DNA of 48,885 bases from Rhodospirillaceae bacterium (GTDB lineage Bacteria; Pseudomonadota; Alphaproteobacteria; Rhodospirillales; Casp-alpha2), in contig JABIPG010000237.1 in the NCBI GenBank assembly GCA_018698795.1, forward strand, positions 1-48,885, in the 5' to 3' direction. A program made the position numbers and the translations under genes. Each line of letters starts with the position of its first letter. Positions within the stretch are counted from its first letter, which is position 1. This document shows, piece by piece, positions 6,940 to 15,406 of the stretch. The notes under the pieces were generated by a model. The model made no database searches and was not told the origin of the DNA. It worked only from the letters and a program-made list of their open reading frames with translations.

Positions 6940-8600
6940 ATCGCCCTCACGTGAGCCGAGAACAATTGAAGGCCGATTTCGAAGCTGCCCAGGCCTTGCA
7001 GCAAGCTGGGCGCTTGGCGGAAGCCGAACGCGCCTGGCTCAACCTCGACCAAGCGGCATCGGGCCATGTGGGTGTCATGACCAACTTGGCCATGGTTCAA
7101 TGGCAGCTTGGCAACCATGCAGCGGCGGAAGCGAATTGCCAGCGAGCTTTGGCCGTGCAGCCCGGGCTGGTGCAAGCGCAGGCCATTTACGCCGCCGCAG
7201 CCGAGGTGCGCGGCGACGTGGCCGAAGCGACCGCAAGGTATGAGCGCGCGCTGGAACTGAAACCCGATTTGGCCACCGCGTTGCAAGCCTTGGCTAACTT
7301 GCACCGGCGCCAAGGCAGGCTTGAAACCGCCCGAGAGCTTGCCCAACGCCTGGCCGCCGCGGCACCCCACGTAGCCCAGGCGCACGAGACGTTGGGTGGC
7401 ATCTTGTTGGCTATGGATGAGTTGGACGGCGCGGAAAATGCCCTACGGCGCGCGGTCGAGCTTGATCCGAACTTGGCATCGGCGCGCGGCAACTTAGGTG
7501 CGGTGCTGACGGAACGCCGACAATGGGAACCTGCGCTGACGCATCTTGATATCGCCTTAGGGCTCGATGCCAGCATGGCCGAAACCCACAACAATCGAGG
7601 CAACGCACTGGTCAGCCTGGGCCGCAGCAACGAGGCCCTAGCGGCATTCGAAAGCGCCTTGGACTTGAAGCCTGACTTCGCCGACGCTCGGTTCAATCAT
7701 GCGCTTGTGACGTTGAAGCAGGGCCGTTGGACGGAAGCCTGGCCGGGTTTTGAGAAGCGTTGGGAAACGCGACAGATGGCGCCATTCCGGCGAAGTTTCA
7801 ACGCACCTCTATGGGATGGGACCCCGGCGTTGGACCAATCGGTTTTGATCCACGCTGAGCAAGGCATGGGCGACACAATGATGGTGGCGCGCTATCTGCC
7901 GCTGGTCGCCGAGCGGGTCGGGCGACTGAGTGTCGAATGCCAAGCGGCGTTGAAACCCCTACTGGACAGCATGCCCGGTGATTTTCATGTGCTGGAAGCG
8001 GGTGGCGGTTTGCCGGCCTTCGACTTGCATTTACCTGCCATGAGCCTGCCCGCGGTGTTCGGCACCTCCCCCGAAACCGTACCGTGGTCGGGGCCCTACT
8101 TGAACCCGGCTGCCGAAAGCGGTGACCTGTCGGGAGACGGCTTGAAGATCGGTCTTGTGTGGGCCGGCAATCCGCTGAACCCGACCGACGCGGAACGCTC
8201 CACCTCCTTAACCCAGTTGGCGCCATTATTGGAGGTTCCGGGATGCTCGTTCTTTTCGTTGCAGCACGGCGTGCGGGGTGACGAGATATCGAATGGTGGG
8301 CTTGCTCACCGGATCGTCGATATGCGCCCGCAGATGAACGACTTCGCCGCCACGGCGGCACTGTTGGCGGACCTCGATCTGGTGATTACCATCTGTACGT
8401 CGGTGGCGCATCTGGCGGGCGGCATGGGAAAAACGGTGTGGGTGTTGCTTGCCCATGACGCCGATTGGCGCTGGCTCCAAAGCCGAAACGACTCGCCCTG
8501 GTATCCAACCGCCAGATTGTTCCGCCAGCCGACGCCCGGCGATTGGGAGAGCCTTGTGGCGGACGTTTCGACGGCGCTTGGCGCAGAAAAATCACGATAG
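6936..8600 (+). CDS. TPR protein with C-terminal GT9 (heptosyltransferase-like) domain
   Basis: A 554-residue protein. The first 270 residues or so are tetratricopeptide repeats of 34 residues (examples: AEANCQRALAVQPGLVQA, ATARYERALELKPDLATA, ALAAFESALDLKPDFADA). The remainder resembles the heptosyltransferase-like domain often found behind TPRs in this group: LIHAEQGMGDTMMVARYLP, IGLVWAGNP, CSFFSLQHG and TICTSVAHLAGGMGK, ending near SPWYPTARLFRQ. The start used is GTG at 6936, overlapping the GST stop as GTGA; a second GTG at 6951 is possible. The family is linked to glycosylation or cell-surface polysaccharide, but substrate is unknown. Confidence 0.82.
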   Translation: MNRPHVSREQLKADFEAAQALQQAGRLAEAERAWLNLDQAASGHVGVMTNLAMVQWQLGNHAAAEANCQRALAVQPGLVQAQAIYAAAAEVRGDVAEATARYERALELKPDLATALQALANLHRRQGRLETARELAQRLAAAAPHVAQAHETLGGILLAMDELDGAENALRRAVELDPNLASARGNLGAVLTERRQWEPALTHLDIALGLDASMAETHNNRGNALVSLGRSNEALAAFESALDLKPDFADARFNHALVTLKQGRWTEAWPGFEKRWETRQMAPFRRSFNAPLWDGTPALDQSVLIHAEQGMGDTMMVARYLPLVAERVGRLSVECQAALKPLLDSMPGDFHVLEAGGGLPAFDLHLPAMSLPAVFGTSPETVPWSGPYLNPAAESGDLSGDGLKIGLVWAGNPLNPTDAERSTSLTQLAPLLEVPGCSFFSLQHGVRGDEISNGGLAHRIVDMRPQMNDFAATAALLADLDLVITICTSVAHLAGGMGKTVWVLLAHDADWRWLQSRNDSPWYPTARLFRQPTPGDWESLVADVSTALGAEKSR

Positions 8601-8658
8601 GGCCTTTTCTCGCACCTCACATTGACTACACTCCGGCGATCATATCGGGGAGAGAACA

Positions 8659-10218
8659 GTGGGCGAAGACTGGGGCGAGCAACTCAAAGAATTGATCCGG
8701 CGCCAAGCCGATGTGCGGGAAATGGGCGGGCCAGAACGGGTCAAACGCCAGCACGATGGCGGCCGTTTAACGGTGCGCGAGCGCGTCGACAAGCTAGCCG
8801 ACGCCGGTACCTTCCACGAAATCGGCACCGTCGCGGGCAGCGCCGACTACGATGCCGCCGGCAATTTAATTAAGCTCAACGCCTCGAACTGCGTCATGGG
8901 CCGCGCCACACTGGACGGCCGACCGGTGGTGATCAGCGGCGACGATTTCACCCAACGCGGCGGTTCCGCCGATGCGACGATCCGGGAAAAAGCCGCCTAC
9001 CCCGAAGAGATGGCACGCGAACTTCGCATTCCGATTATCCGCTTGATCGAAGGATCCGGCGGCGGCGGCTCGGTAAAGACCATCGAAACCACGGGACGGC
9101 CCAACCTGCCGGGCGGCATCGGCTCCAAATACGATCTGATGCTGCAAAACATGAGCTACATTCCGGTGGTCGCCTTAGGGCTCGGTTCTGTCGCCGGCTT
9201 GGGCGCGGCCCGGTTAGCTGGCAGCCACTATTCGATCATGGTGAAGGAAACATCCGCCATGTTCGTGGCCGGACCGCCGGTTGTTTCGGGCCTCGGGGAA
9301 GACCTGACCAAGCAAGAGCTTGGCGGTTGGAAAATCCAACTGGCCGCCGGTGGCGTCGATGATGCCGTGGATACGGAAGAAGAAGCCTTCGATCAGTCTC
9401 GGAAATTCCTTTCGTACCTGCCGTCTTCCATCGATGATCTGGCGCAGCAAGAACCCAATTCGGACCCTGTGAACCGCCGCGATCCCAGCCTGTTCAACAT
9501 CATCCCCCACAATCCCAAGCAGGCCTATAATATGCGCCGCATTGTTGATGCCGTGGTCGACAAGGGCAGCTTCTTCGAAATGGCGGACCGCTTCGGTCGA
9601 CCGATCATCACAGGATTTGCGCGGCTGGATGGCTGGCCCGTGGCGGTGATGGCCAGTGACCCGTTGTTCTCAGGCGGCGCCTGGACGTCGGACGCTTGCG
9701 AAAAAATTATCCGCTTTATGGATATGGCCCAGACCTTCCATCTGCCCATCGTTTATCTTTGCGATTGCCCGGGTTTTGCTGTCGGGCTGGAGGCGGAAAA
9801 AACCCGCACCATTCGCCTGGGAGTCCGCGTCATGGCAGCCATGAGCCAGGTCACTGTGCCCTGGTGTTCGATCATCGTGCGTAACGCCTTTGGCGTTGCC
9901 GGCGGCGCGCACCGCCCAGCGGGCCGTTTTTCCATGCGCTATGCTTGGATATCGGGTGCCTGGGGATCACTGCCGCTAGCTGGTGGCATCGAGGCCGCTT
10001 ACAAAGCCGAGATCGAAGCCGCCGACGACCCGCAAGCCAAACTCGATGAAATTGAAGAGCGGTTGGAGAAACTGCGCTCACCCTTCCGCACCGCCGAGAC
10101 CTTCGCGGTGGAGGAAATCATCGACCCACGTGCCACGCGCTCAATCCTGTGTGATTTTGCCAACCTCGCCGCCAAACGCCGTGAGACCGGGCCATCCAGT
10201 TTCGGCATGCGGCCGTAA
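8659..10218 (+). CDS. Acyl-CoA carboxylase carboxyltransferase (beta) subunit
   Basis: A 519-residue carboxyltransferase of the PccB/AccD-like family, the usual length for the fused N and C crotonase-fold domains. Start is GTG at 8659 with GGGGAGAG just upstream. Recognisable stretches are RQHDGGRLTVRERVDKLAD, VISGDDFTQRGGS, RLIEGSGGGGSVK and GAARLAGSHYSIMV in the first half, and MASDPLFSGGAWTSDACEK and CDCPGFAVGLEAEK in the second. It transfers carboxyl from biotin to an acyl-CoA and needs a biotin carboxylase partner, which is not encoded nearby. Substrate (acetyl-, propionyl-, methylcrotonyl- or other CoA) is not resolved. Confidence 0.88.
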   Translation: MGEDWGEQLKELIRRQADVREMGGPERVKRQHDGGRLTVRERVDKLADAGTFHEIGTVAGSADYDAAGNLIKLNASNCVMGRATLDGRPVVISGDDFTQRGGSADATIREKAAYPEEMARELRIPIIRLIEGSGGGGSVKTIETTGRPNLPGGIGSKYDLMLQNMSYIPVVALGLGSVAGLGAARLAGSHYSIMVKETSAMFVAGPPVVSGLGEDLTKQELGGWKIQLAAGGVDDAVDTEEEAFDQSRKFLSYLPSSIDDLAQQEPNSDPVNRRDPSLFNIIPHNPKQAYNMRRIVDAVVDKGSFFEMADRFGRPIITGFARLDGWPVAVMASDPLFSGGAWTSDACEKIIRFMDMAQTFHLPIVYLCDCPGFAVGLEAEKTRTIRLGVRVMAAMSQVTVPWCSIIVRNAFGVAGGAHRPAGRFSMRYAWISGAWGSLPLAGGIEAAYKAEIEAADDPQAKLDEIEERLEKLRSPFRTAETFAVEEIIDPRATRSILCDFANLAAKRRETGPSSFGMRP

Positions 10219-10307
10219 ACGGAGCATCCGCACGCGATTTGTCCGCGCTATATAAAATTTGACCCCCATGAGATGGTCTGAGACGATTATCCAATGGTCG
10301 CTGACCC

Positions 10308-11219
10308 ATGAAATATATCCGAGACCACTGGCACGGAGACCATTCCCTGCATTGGTCGCTGTGGGTAAACTTGGTCTTGATCAGGGTTTTGATCTTTTAT
10401 GCTGATCGCTTCACGCTTCCGCCGTATTTGATCGAACGCCCGGACGCGCTTCTTGCGACCATTGTCTTCATGATCATCAGTCACTGCGTGATCTATCCCT
10501 GGCAGATCGTTGGTTTATTGCGAGCCAGCGAGCGTCAATCCATGGGCATCAATTCGAGTATCTGGCAGTGGGCCTCATATATGGCCATCGTTATCAGCCT
10601 GGTGTTTACTCTCATCAGCCTGTTTGGTGCCTACCAAATCCTATCAGTCGGTCAATTTTCCGGAGACAAGACTGACAGCCTCGAACAAGACCGCGCGGAT
10701 CAGTATGCGCTACGTCTAAGTGCCGATGGTTCACTCGTTCATATTCAAGGGATCTTTGCGCTTGGTATAACCGAAAAACTCGAAGCCTTGCTGGACCGCG
10801 CCCCAGAGGTCTCGGGCATCGTCTTGCATAGTGATGGCGGACATATTTATGAGGGTCGAGGTAGTGCTTATTTAATCAAACGGCGTCGCCTGGACACCTA
10901 TGTGTATGATGTATGCAAATCAGCCTGCACAACCGTTTTCATCGGCGGCAAGCGGCGGTTCATCGGCGCACGGGCCAAACTTGGGTTTCATCAGTATGGC
11001 CTTGAACAGCGTTACGTCATGCCCCGGATGGATCTGGAACAGGAGCAGAAGAAAGATATTTCCTTCTATCGCCAACAAAGCATTGCCGAAGATTTCTTGA
11101 CCAAAGCGTTCAAGGCCCAGCACAGAGATATCTGGTTTCCATCGGTGACAGCGTTGTTAGATGCAGGTGTCGTTCACAAAATCGTCGATGAACCCACGCC
11201 CAACAAACCTGGGGAATGA
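10308..11219 (+). CDS. Membrane-anchored ClpP/SppA-like serine protease
   Basis: A 303-residue protein with three predicted membrane segments (about residues 16-33, 47-70 and 88-112) and a C-terminal crotonase/ClpP-fold domain. Key features are LHSDGGHIYEG (oxyanion glycines near 177-178), CKSACTTVFIGGKRRF with candidate nucleophile S205, and LGFHQYG with candidate histidine H228. Related proteins are annotated as ClpP-like or COG3904 periplasmic proteins. The nucleophile context, K-S-A-C, matches that group. It overlaps the next gene by ATGA. Target unknown. Proteolysis is inferred from the fold. Confidence 0.75.
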   Translation: MKYIRDHWHGDHSLHWSLWVNLVLIRVLIFYADRFTLPPYLIERPDALLATIVFMIISHCVIYPWQIVGLLRASERQSMGINSSIWQWASYMAIVISLVFTLISLFGAYQILSVGQFSGDKTDSLEQDRADQYALRLSADGSLVHIQGIFALGITEKLEALLDRAPEVSGIVLHSDGGHIYEGRGSAYLIKRRRLDTYVYDVCKSACTTVFIGGKRRFIGARAKLGFHQYGLEQRYVMPRMDLEQEQKKDISFYRQQSIAEDFLTKAFKAQHRDIWFPSVTALLDAGVVHKIVDEPTPNKPGE

Positions 11220-11746
11220 GGTCGTTTCGACCAAGCTGGGGTGCAGCCATGATCGTCATACAAACTGAAAGAATTACAGATCAGCCCAATGCGGCTCAGG
11301 CATCGCTTTTATCGCTCAATAATCTGCATGCCCGAGAAACATCGTTTTTGACGCCAGAAACATGGAAGAAGTTGCTGGAAAATGCATTCGCCGCCACATG
11401 TGTCGGCGGGAAGGCCGCTTTCCTCATCGCTTTCGATCATCAAGCAACCTACGAGAACTTTAACTTCGTGTGGCTTCGAACGCGTCTCACACGGTTCGTC
11501 TATGTCGATCGTGTCGTGGTTTCTGACGAACACCGCGGTGAAGGACTAGGGACGCATTTGTATCATGATCTGATAGCGCGAGCGCAAAACAACGGCCTCG
11601 ACAAACTGGTCTGTGAGGTCAACGTCGACCCGCCCAATCCGGGCTCCGACACATTCCATCAGAAGTTGGGGTTCACAGAGATTGGTCAGGCATCACTGCC
11701 ACACGCCGACAAAACTGTCCGGTATCTGGTGAAAAACCTGGACTAG
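11216..11746 (+). CDS. GNAT-family N-acetyltransferase
   Basis: A 176-residue GNAT protein with the acetyl-CoA-binding motif A: VYVDRVVVSDEHRGEGLGTHLYHDL (key R-G-E-G-L-G-T), followed by VCEVNVDPPNPGSDTFHQKLGF, the typical motif B. The ATG at 11216 overlaps the protease stop (ATGA). An internal ATG at 11249 (MIVIQTERI) gives a more natural GNAT start and cannot be excluded. Substrate unknown. Confidence 0.85.
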   Translation: MRSFRPSWGAAMIVIQTERITDQPNAAQASLLSLNNLHARETSFLTPETWKKLLENAFAATCVGGKAAFLIAFDHQATYENFNFVWLRTRLTRFVYVDRVVVSDEHRGEGLGTHLYHDLIARAQNNGLDKLVCEVNVDPPNPGSDTFHQKLGFTEIGQASLPHADKTVRYLVKNLD

Positions 11747-11749
11747 GCC

Positions 11750-11763
11750 TTGCCGTACGGCAA
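11750..11763. terminator. Short palindrome between convergent genes
   Basis: TTGCCGTACGGCAA is a perfect 14-bp palindrome lying in the 18 bp between the GNAT stop and the stop of the leftward gene. Its position suits a two-way terminator, but the stem is short and there is no T tract on either side, so this is weak. Confidence 0.3.
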
Positions 11764-11764
11764 A

Positions 11765-13045
11765 TCAATACCCGGCAATGACCTGAACTTGGCTGAGCTC
11801 TCGGCCATCTTTAATGCCTTCTGAAGACTCGGCGATAGCCGGGCCATTCATCAGGTCGAACCCGGCGTCAATCAGCGCCTCCACCGTGTCCCTATCGCTG
11901 ACATTCCAGATAGCAGCTCGTAATCCTTTGTCATGAACCCGAGATACGTGGTCTTTGAAGTTCGGGACATCATCTGTGACGGATTGGTAATCGAAGCACG
12001 CATATTCAGCGCCGCTGTCAGCGATCCGGTCCAACCCAGGCGCCGCGAACGAGGTGCGGACGGCCAATCCACGGCCTTGAGTTTTCGCCCAATCGACAAG
12101 CGGGCCGAGATGTTCCGCCGTCGCCTTACCGGGCACGGCCAAAACTTCGAAAACAAGATGCTGATTGCGCCAGACCGGCGACACGTCTTCGATGATTTTG
12201 GCCATTTGGGCGGCATACTTGCTTTTCAACGTTGAGAACCGCAGCGGCAAAAACAAATCGACCTCGGTCTCGAAATGAGCAAGAGAGCTCATGTCTCGCA
12301 CGGCCAATTTTGATTTTTTCCCGTCGATCAATATGCTCAGCGGATCGGTCGGCGATTGCGGGTAGACATCGCTGCCATAGACCAATCCCCTGGATGTTCT
12401 TTGGCGCACATAACAGGCGAATGTCTCGATCACCTGCTTGGCGGGCGTCCATGTGGGATAGAAAGCGACCTGAACATTTTTGACGCGGGCTGCGGGGGTT
12501 TTGGCGACGTCTTCACCGCCCGTGCGCACGGCTTCTTCGGTTTTCTCGAGGTTCAACGAGCCATCCGCATTGGTGATGTTTTCGGTTTTCGCCGCGATAA
12601 CCAATTCCGGAACGTCAATTTTTTCAAACCTGTCGCCCAACACACTGGCGCCGACTTCATTGGTGATCACAGCAGCGCGGTGAAAACCTTCGGAGTCTTC
12701 AAGCCCGTAGAAATGCATCAAGTAGTTTTCGTTGTTCAAGGACCCTTGGCCCTGACCAGGACGCACGTACTTGTTAAAAACTTCCTTGCAGTTAATTCGC
12801 AAGTTATCCGCAGCACGGCCGACGCGCTCGCCCAAAAGCCCATACAGAGGCGAGAGATTCATGATGTAAACCATATCGCCTGGCTCGCCCCAGCCGCTGG
12901 CGAGCACAGCATCGGCGCCTACCGCGCCGGTATTTTCTTCCATAATGGCGCGAACGGCCGCTTCCGTTTCCGCGTCAATCTCTTCCGCTGTCGGCCCCTC
13001 GTCAGGGTCTTTGAACAAAGTGCCGAATATCTTTCCGAGAGCCAT
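11765..13045 (-). CDS. Uncharacterised protein, possibly degenerate GGDEF + EAL-like domains
   Basis: A 426-residue soluble protein without signal or membrane segments. Residues 58-140 have the layout of a GGDEF domain, with N-N-E-N-Y (104-108) at the position of the signature. Residues from about 190 look like an EAL-type barrel: VQVAFYPTWTPAKQVIETF where active proteins have the FQPI segment, HLVFEVLAVP where the FEL strand would be, and GLAVRTSFAAPGLDRIAD. The catalytic signatures of both domains are missing, so neither synthesis nor hydrolysis of cyclic di-GMP is expected. The start has AGGAA at good spacing. The domain reading is inference from pattern; a plain hypothetical protein is the safe label. 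Confidence 0.55.
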   Translation of the reverse strand: MALGKIFGTLFKDPDEGPTAEEIDAETEAAVRAIMEENTGAVGADAVLASGWGEPGDMVYIMNLSPLYGLLGERVGRAADNLRINCKEVFNKYVRPGQGQGSLNNENYLMHFYGLEDSEGFHRAAVITNEVGASVLGDRFEKIDVPELVIAAKTENITNADGSLNLEKTEEAVRTGGEDVAKTPAARVKNVQVAFYPTWTPAKQVIETFACYVRQRTSRGLVYGSDVYPQSPTDPLSILIDGKKSKLAVRDMSSLAHFETEVDLFLPLRFSTLKSKYAAQMAKIIEDVSPVWRNQHLVFEVLAVPGKATAEHLGPLVDWAKTQGRGLAVRTSFAAPGLDRIADSGAEYACFDYQSVTDDVPNFKDHVSRVHDKGLRAAIWNVSDRDTVEALIDAGFDLMNGPAIAESSEGIKDGRELSQVQVIAGY

Positions 13046-13245
13046 GTGATTCCTGTCAATTGGTCGATACGGTTTCGAATTCTATATTGGGATCGACGCA
13101 CGCCGGATCGATATTCGGATTTCCGATACCCCACCCGATACCCAAGAACATTTTTTCTAACATATCCGAGTTTTCTGACGCCAACCTGACCAAGGCCGCT
13201 TGTCGCAGGTTGCATGCCGTCAGTCTGCGAAATACGCGTCCGGTC

Positions 13246-14103
13246 TTATCGGGATCGTAAAGTTTCCCGGTGGAATATGTAAGCTGAGGACCCAACAATG
13301 ACGGTGGCACCCGCGATTGTATAAATGTCAGGGACTTCGCTGAAAACAAAATACCCCAATATCGCCGCATAAATCAGCTTCACGTATTCAATGTTTCCAA
13401 CGATACTGGCCTCACCCAGGCGCAATGCCTTGACGCCAACCCATTGTGCGACCGTTGCGAGCCCCCCCATGCACAGCAAAAGCACAAGCCCATCAAAGTC
13501 TGGTGTGACCCACAGCCAAAAAAGCGGCACGCCGGCCAACACACCGACAAACACGGCCTGATAAACCAGCAACGTTGCGGTTGATTCCGTCTGCGAAAGT
13601 TTACGGACTGAAATAACCGCAACAGCGGCCCCAAGTGCACCTGCAACCGGGATGAGGGCGTGCAAGTAGGAAAAGCCCTCGACCCCGGGCCGCATGACAA
13701 TGACGACGCCTACAAACCCCGCAACAACAGCGGCTATCCTGTGCCTGCCGACAGGTTCGCCCAAAAATTGAAGGGCCAGCAGCGCGACAAAGAACACCTG
13801 CGCGAAAGCTAGAGTTATCGCCGTTGTCAGGGGCAGAACGGCAACCGCCCATATGCCGCACGACAAGGCAACGAAAGCACCAATAAGACGCAGCGCGTGG
13901 ATGCCTGGGTGCCGGGTCTTCAGGCTTTCGGGAAACGATCTCACAATCGACGGGAGCGACGAAGCGAAGACGATGATTTGCCGGAAAAACAAGATTTGAA
14001 GAACGTGGTACTCATCGACGGCAACTTTCGCCATCGCGGCCACAACCGAGAACAAACCCGTCGCGAGCAACGCCCAAAGGATAGCTTTGAGATTGTCCGA
14101 CAT
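13246..14103 (-). CDS. DMT-superfamily (EamA) transporter
   Basis: A 285-residue inner-membrane protein with ten hydrophobic segments in two EamA halves, the standard architecture of drug/metabolite exporters. It begins MSDNLKAILWALLATGLFS. The second half ends with ILGYFVFSEVPDIYTIAGA, matching the usual end of an EamA repeat. The ATG at 14103 was chosen because the first membrane helix follows directly; the longer frame reads through the intergenic palindrome. It is divergent from the small gene at 14219. About 200 bp without a gene separates its stop from the start at 13045. Substrate unknown. Confidence 0.85.
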   Translation of the reverse strand: MSDNLKAILWALLATGLFSVVAAMAKVAVDEYHVLQILFFRQIIVFASSLPSIVRSFPESLKTRHPGIHALRLIGAFVALSCGIWAVAVLPLTTAITLAFAQVFFVALLALQFLGEPVGRHRIAAVVAGFVGVVIVMRPGVEGFSYLHALIPVAGALGAAVAVISVRKLSQTESTATLLVYQAVFVGVLAGVPLFWLWVTPDFDGLVLLLCMGGLATVAQWVGVKALRLGEASIVGNIEYVKLIYAAILGYFVFSEVPDIYTIAGATVIVGSSAYIFHRETLRSR

Positions 14104-14177
14104 CGGTCGGCGAAGCTCTTGAATTTGAGGCGTGTTCGGCACGAGCCTGCATTTCGGTTGAGTTTGAGGAAATAAGT

Positions 14178-14193
14178 TGGTACCATGGTACCA
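14178..14193. promoter_or_regulatory. Perfect 16-bp palindrome, candidate operator
   Basis: TGGTACCATGGTACCA is identical to its reverse complement. It lies between the divergent DMT exporter (start 14103) and the small protein (start 14219), 25 bp ahead of the latter. The position fits a binding site controlling one or both genes. The small product might bind it, but that is inference. Confidence 0.5.
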
Positions 14194-14218
14194 TAATGAT
14201 TTCAATGAAAGACTGGTC

Positions 14219-14473
14219 ATGGCGGAAAGCAACAGGAAAATCGAACGCGTTCAAACCGGCGTTCGCATCGAAAAACGCATCCTGAAAGTACTTAAGGCCT
14301 TAGCCGCCCGGAACGAGATGGGGCTGGGCGATCTGATTGAAGGGATCGTCCTACACAGTTTCGAGGGGCGGCATCCATTTGAGCCAGAGACGCTGGAATT
14401 TATTGAACAGATGCGTTCCGCCTATGGGCTCGATCTGACAGCGACAGACAGTCACAAACTCACGGAGCAATGA
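14219..14473 (+). CDS. Small basic protein, possible ribbon-helix-helix type regulator
   Basis: An 84-residue protein starting MAESNRKIERVQTGVRIEKRILKVLKALAARN. The run of a short strand with basic residues (VQTGVRIEKRI) followed by two helices (LKVLKALAARNEMGLGDLIEGIVLHSF) resembles ribbon-helix-helix proteins, but no family was recognised firmly. The ATG at 14219 was chosen over an upstream TTG that would run through the palindrome. It faces away from the DMT exporter and its 3' end converges on the YddG-like gene (39 bp apart). Confidence 0.55.
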   Translation: MAESNRKIERVQTGVRIEKRILKVLKALAARNEMGLGDLIEGIVLHSFEGRHPFEPETLEFIEQMRSAYGLDLTATDSHKLTEQ

Positions 14474-14512
14474 GAGAGCGCTGGCCGGCCCACGGTATGC
14501 CTGCCTACCAAG

Positions 14513-15406
14513 TTACGCCTGCCTGCCAAACAGCATCTCGCGCGCCGCCAGCACCGCGCCGCCGATAATCAGCACGCATCCCGCCGCCACGGCCCACGTG
14601 GCCTGGCCCTTGCCGAACGCGATCAGCAACACTGTGGAGATCAAGGGTGCGGCATACGACAGTGCGCCGAGCACGCGGATATCGCCGTGTTTGGTGCCAT
14701 AATCCCAGGTGAAAAACGCCAGACCGACTGGCAACAGCCCCAGGCCCGCGACAGCCGCCCACTCGCCCATATCCGCCGGCCAGACGGTGGTCTCGAAGAG
14801 TAAGTGCGCGATGGCGGCCAAAACGGCGGTGGCGGCACAAAAACCGCCCACCGCATCGGTCGGCACTTGGTTAAAGCGGCGATTAAGCACGGAATAGCCC
14901 GACCAAGTGAAGGCGCAGCACGTCGCCATAACAAAGCCCAACGTGAATTCCGGCTTGAAGCCATCCAATCCCTCGCCTCGCGTTATCAGCAGCACAGCAC
15001 CCGCCAGCCCCGCCAACGCACCGGCCAAATGATGCCAGCGCAAGCGCTCACCGGGCAGCAGAGCCGAGAAAAGCACGATCAGCAGCGGCCACATATAGGC
15101 GATCAGCCCGGCTTCCACAGGCGGCGCATTGCGGAGCGCCATGAAATAAAAGAAATGATAGCCAAACAGCCCGCACACGCCCAACGCCCATGCGCCCAAG
15201 GGCTGGTGCAAGTGGGCGCGAATATCCTCGCGCCTGACCAACCATTTAACGGTGACGAACAGCGTCGCCGTGCCGAAGGCCAGCGCCGCCAGCAAGAACG
15301 GGGGCACCTGGCCACTGAGGGTCGTTAACAACGCCAGCAACCCCCACATCAGGACGGCCGTCGCCCCGACGAATGTTGCGGTTCGTACGGAAGTCGCTGA
15401 TGTCAT
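14513..15406 (-). CDS. YddG-like DMT exporter
   Basis: A 297-residue ten-helix membrane protein with two EamA repeats. The segment GYHFFYFMALRNAPPVEAG followed by YMWPLLIVLFSALLPGERL closely resembles YddG-type aromatic amino acid exporters. The start ATG overlaps the stop of the FG-GAP protein gene as ATGA, so the two are co-translated. Aromatic amino acid export would suit a genome region rich in aromatic biosynthesis, but transport substrate is inference. Confidence 0.82.
   Translation of the reverse strand: MTSATSVRTATFVGATAVLMWGLLALLTTLSGQVPPFLLAALAFGTATLFVTVKWLVRREDIRAHLHQPLGAWALGVCGLFGYHFFYFMALRNAPPVEAGLIAYMWPLLIVLFSALLPGERLRWHHLAGALAGLAGAVLLITRGEGLDGFKPEFTLGFVMATCCAFTWSGYSVLNRRFNQVPTDAVGGFCAATAVLAAIAHLLFETTVWPADMGEWAAVAGLGLLPVGLAFFTWDYGTKHGDIRVLGALSYAAPLISTVLLIAFGKGQATWAVAAGCVLIIGGAVLAAREMLFGRQA

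Noticed and set aside
13046-13245. Frames at 13056-13370 and others before the DMT exporter
   Set aside because: No ribosome site or recognisable product; the 200 bp were left as intergenic.
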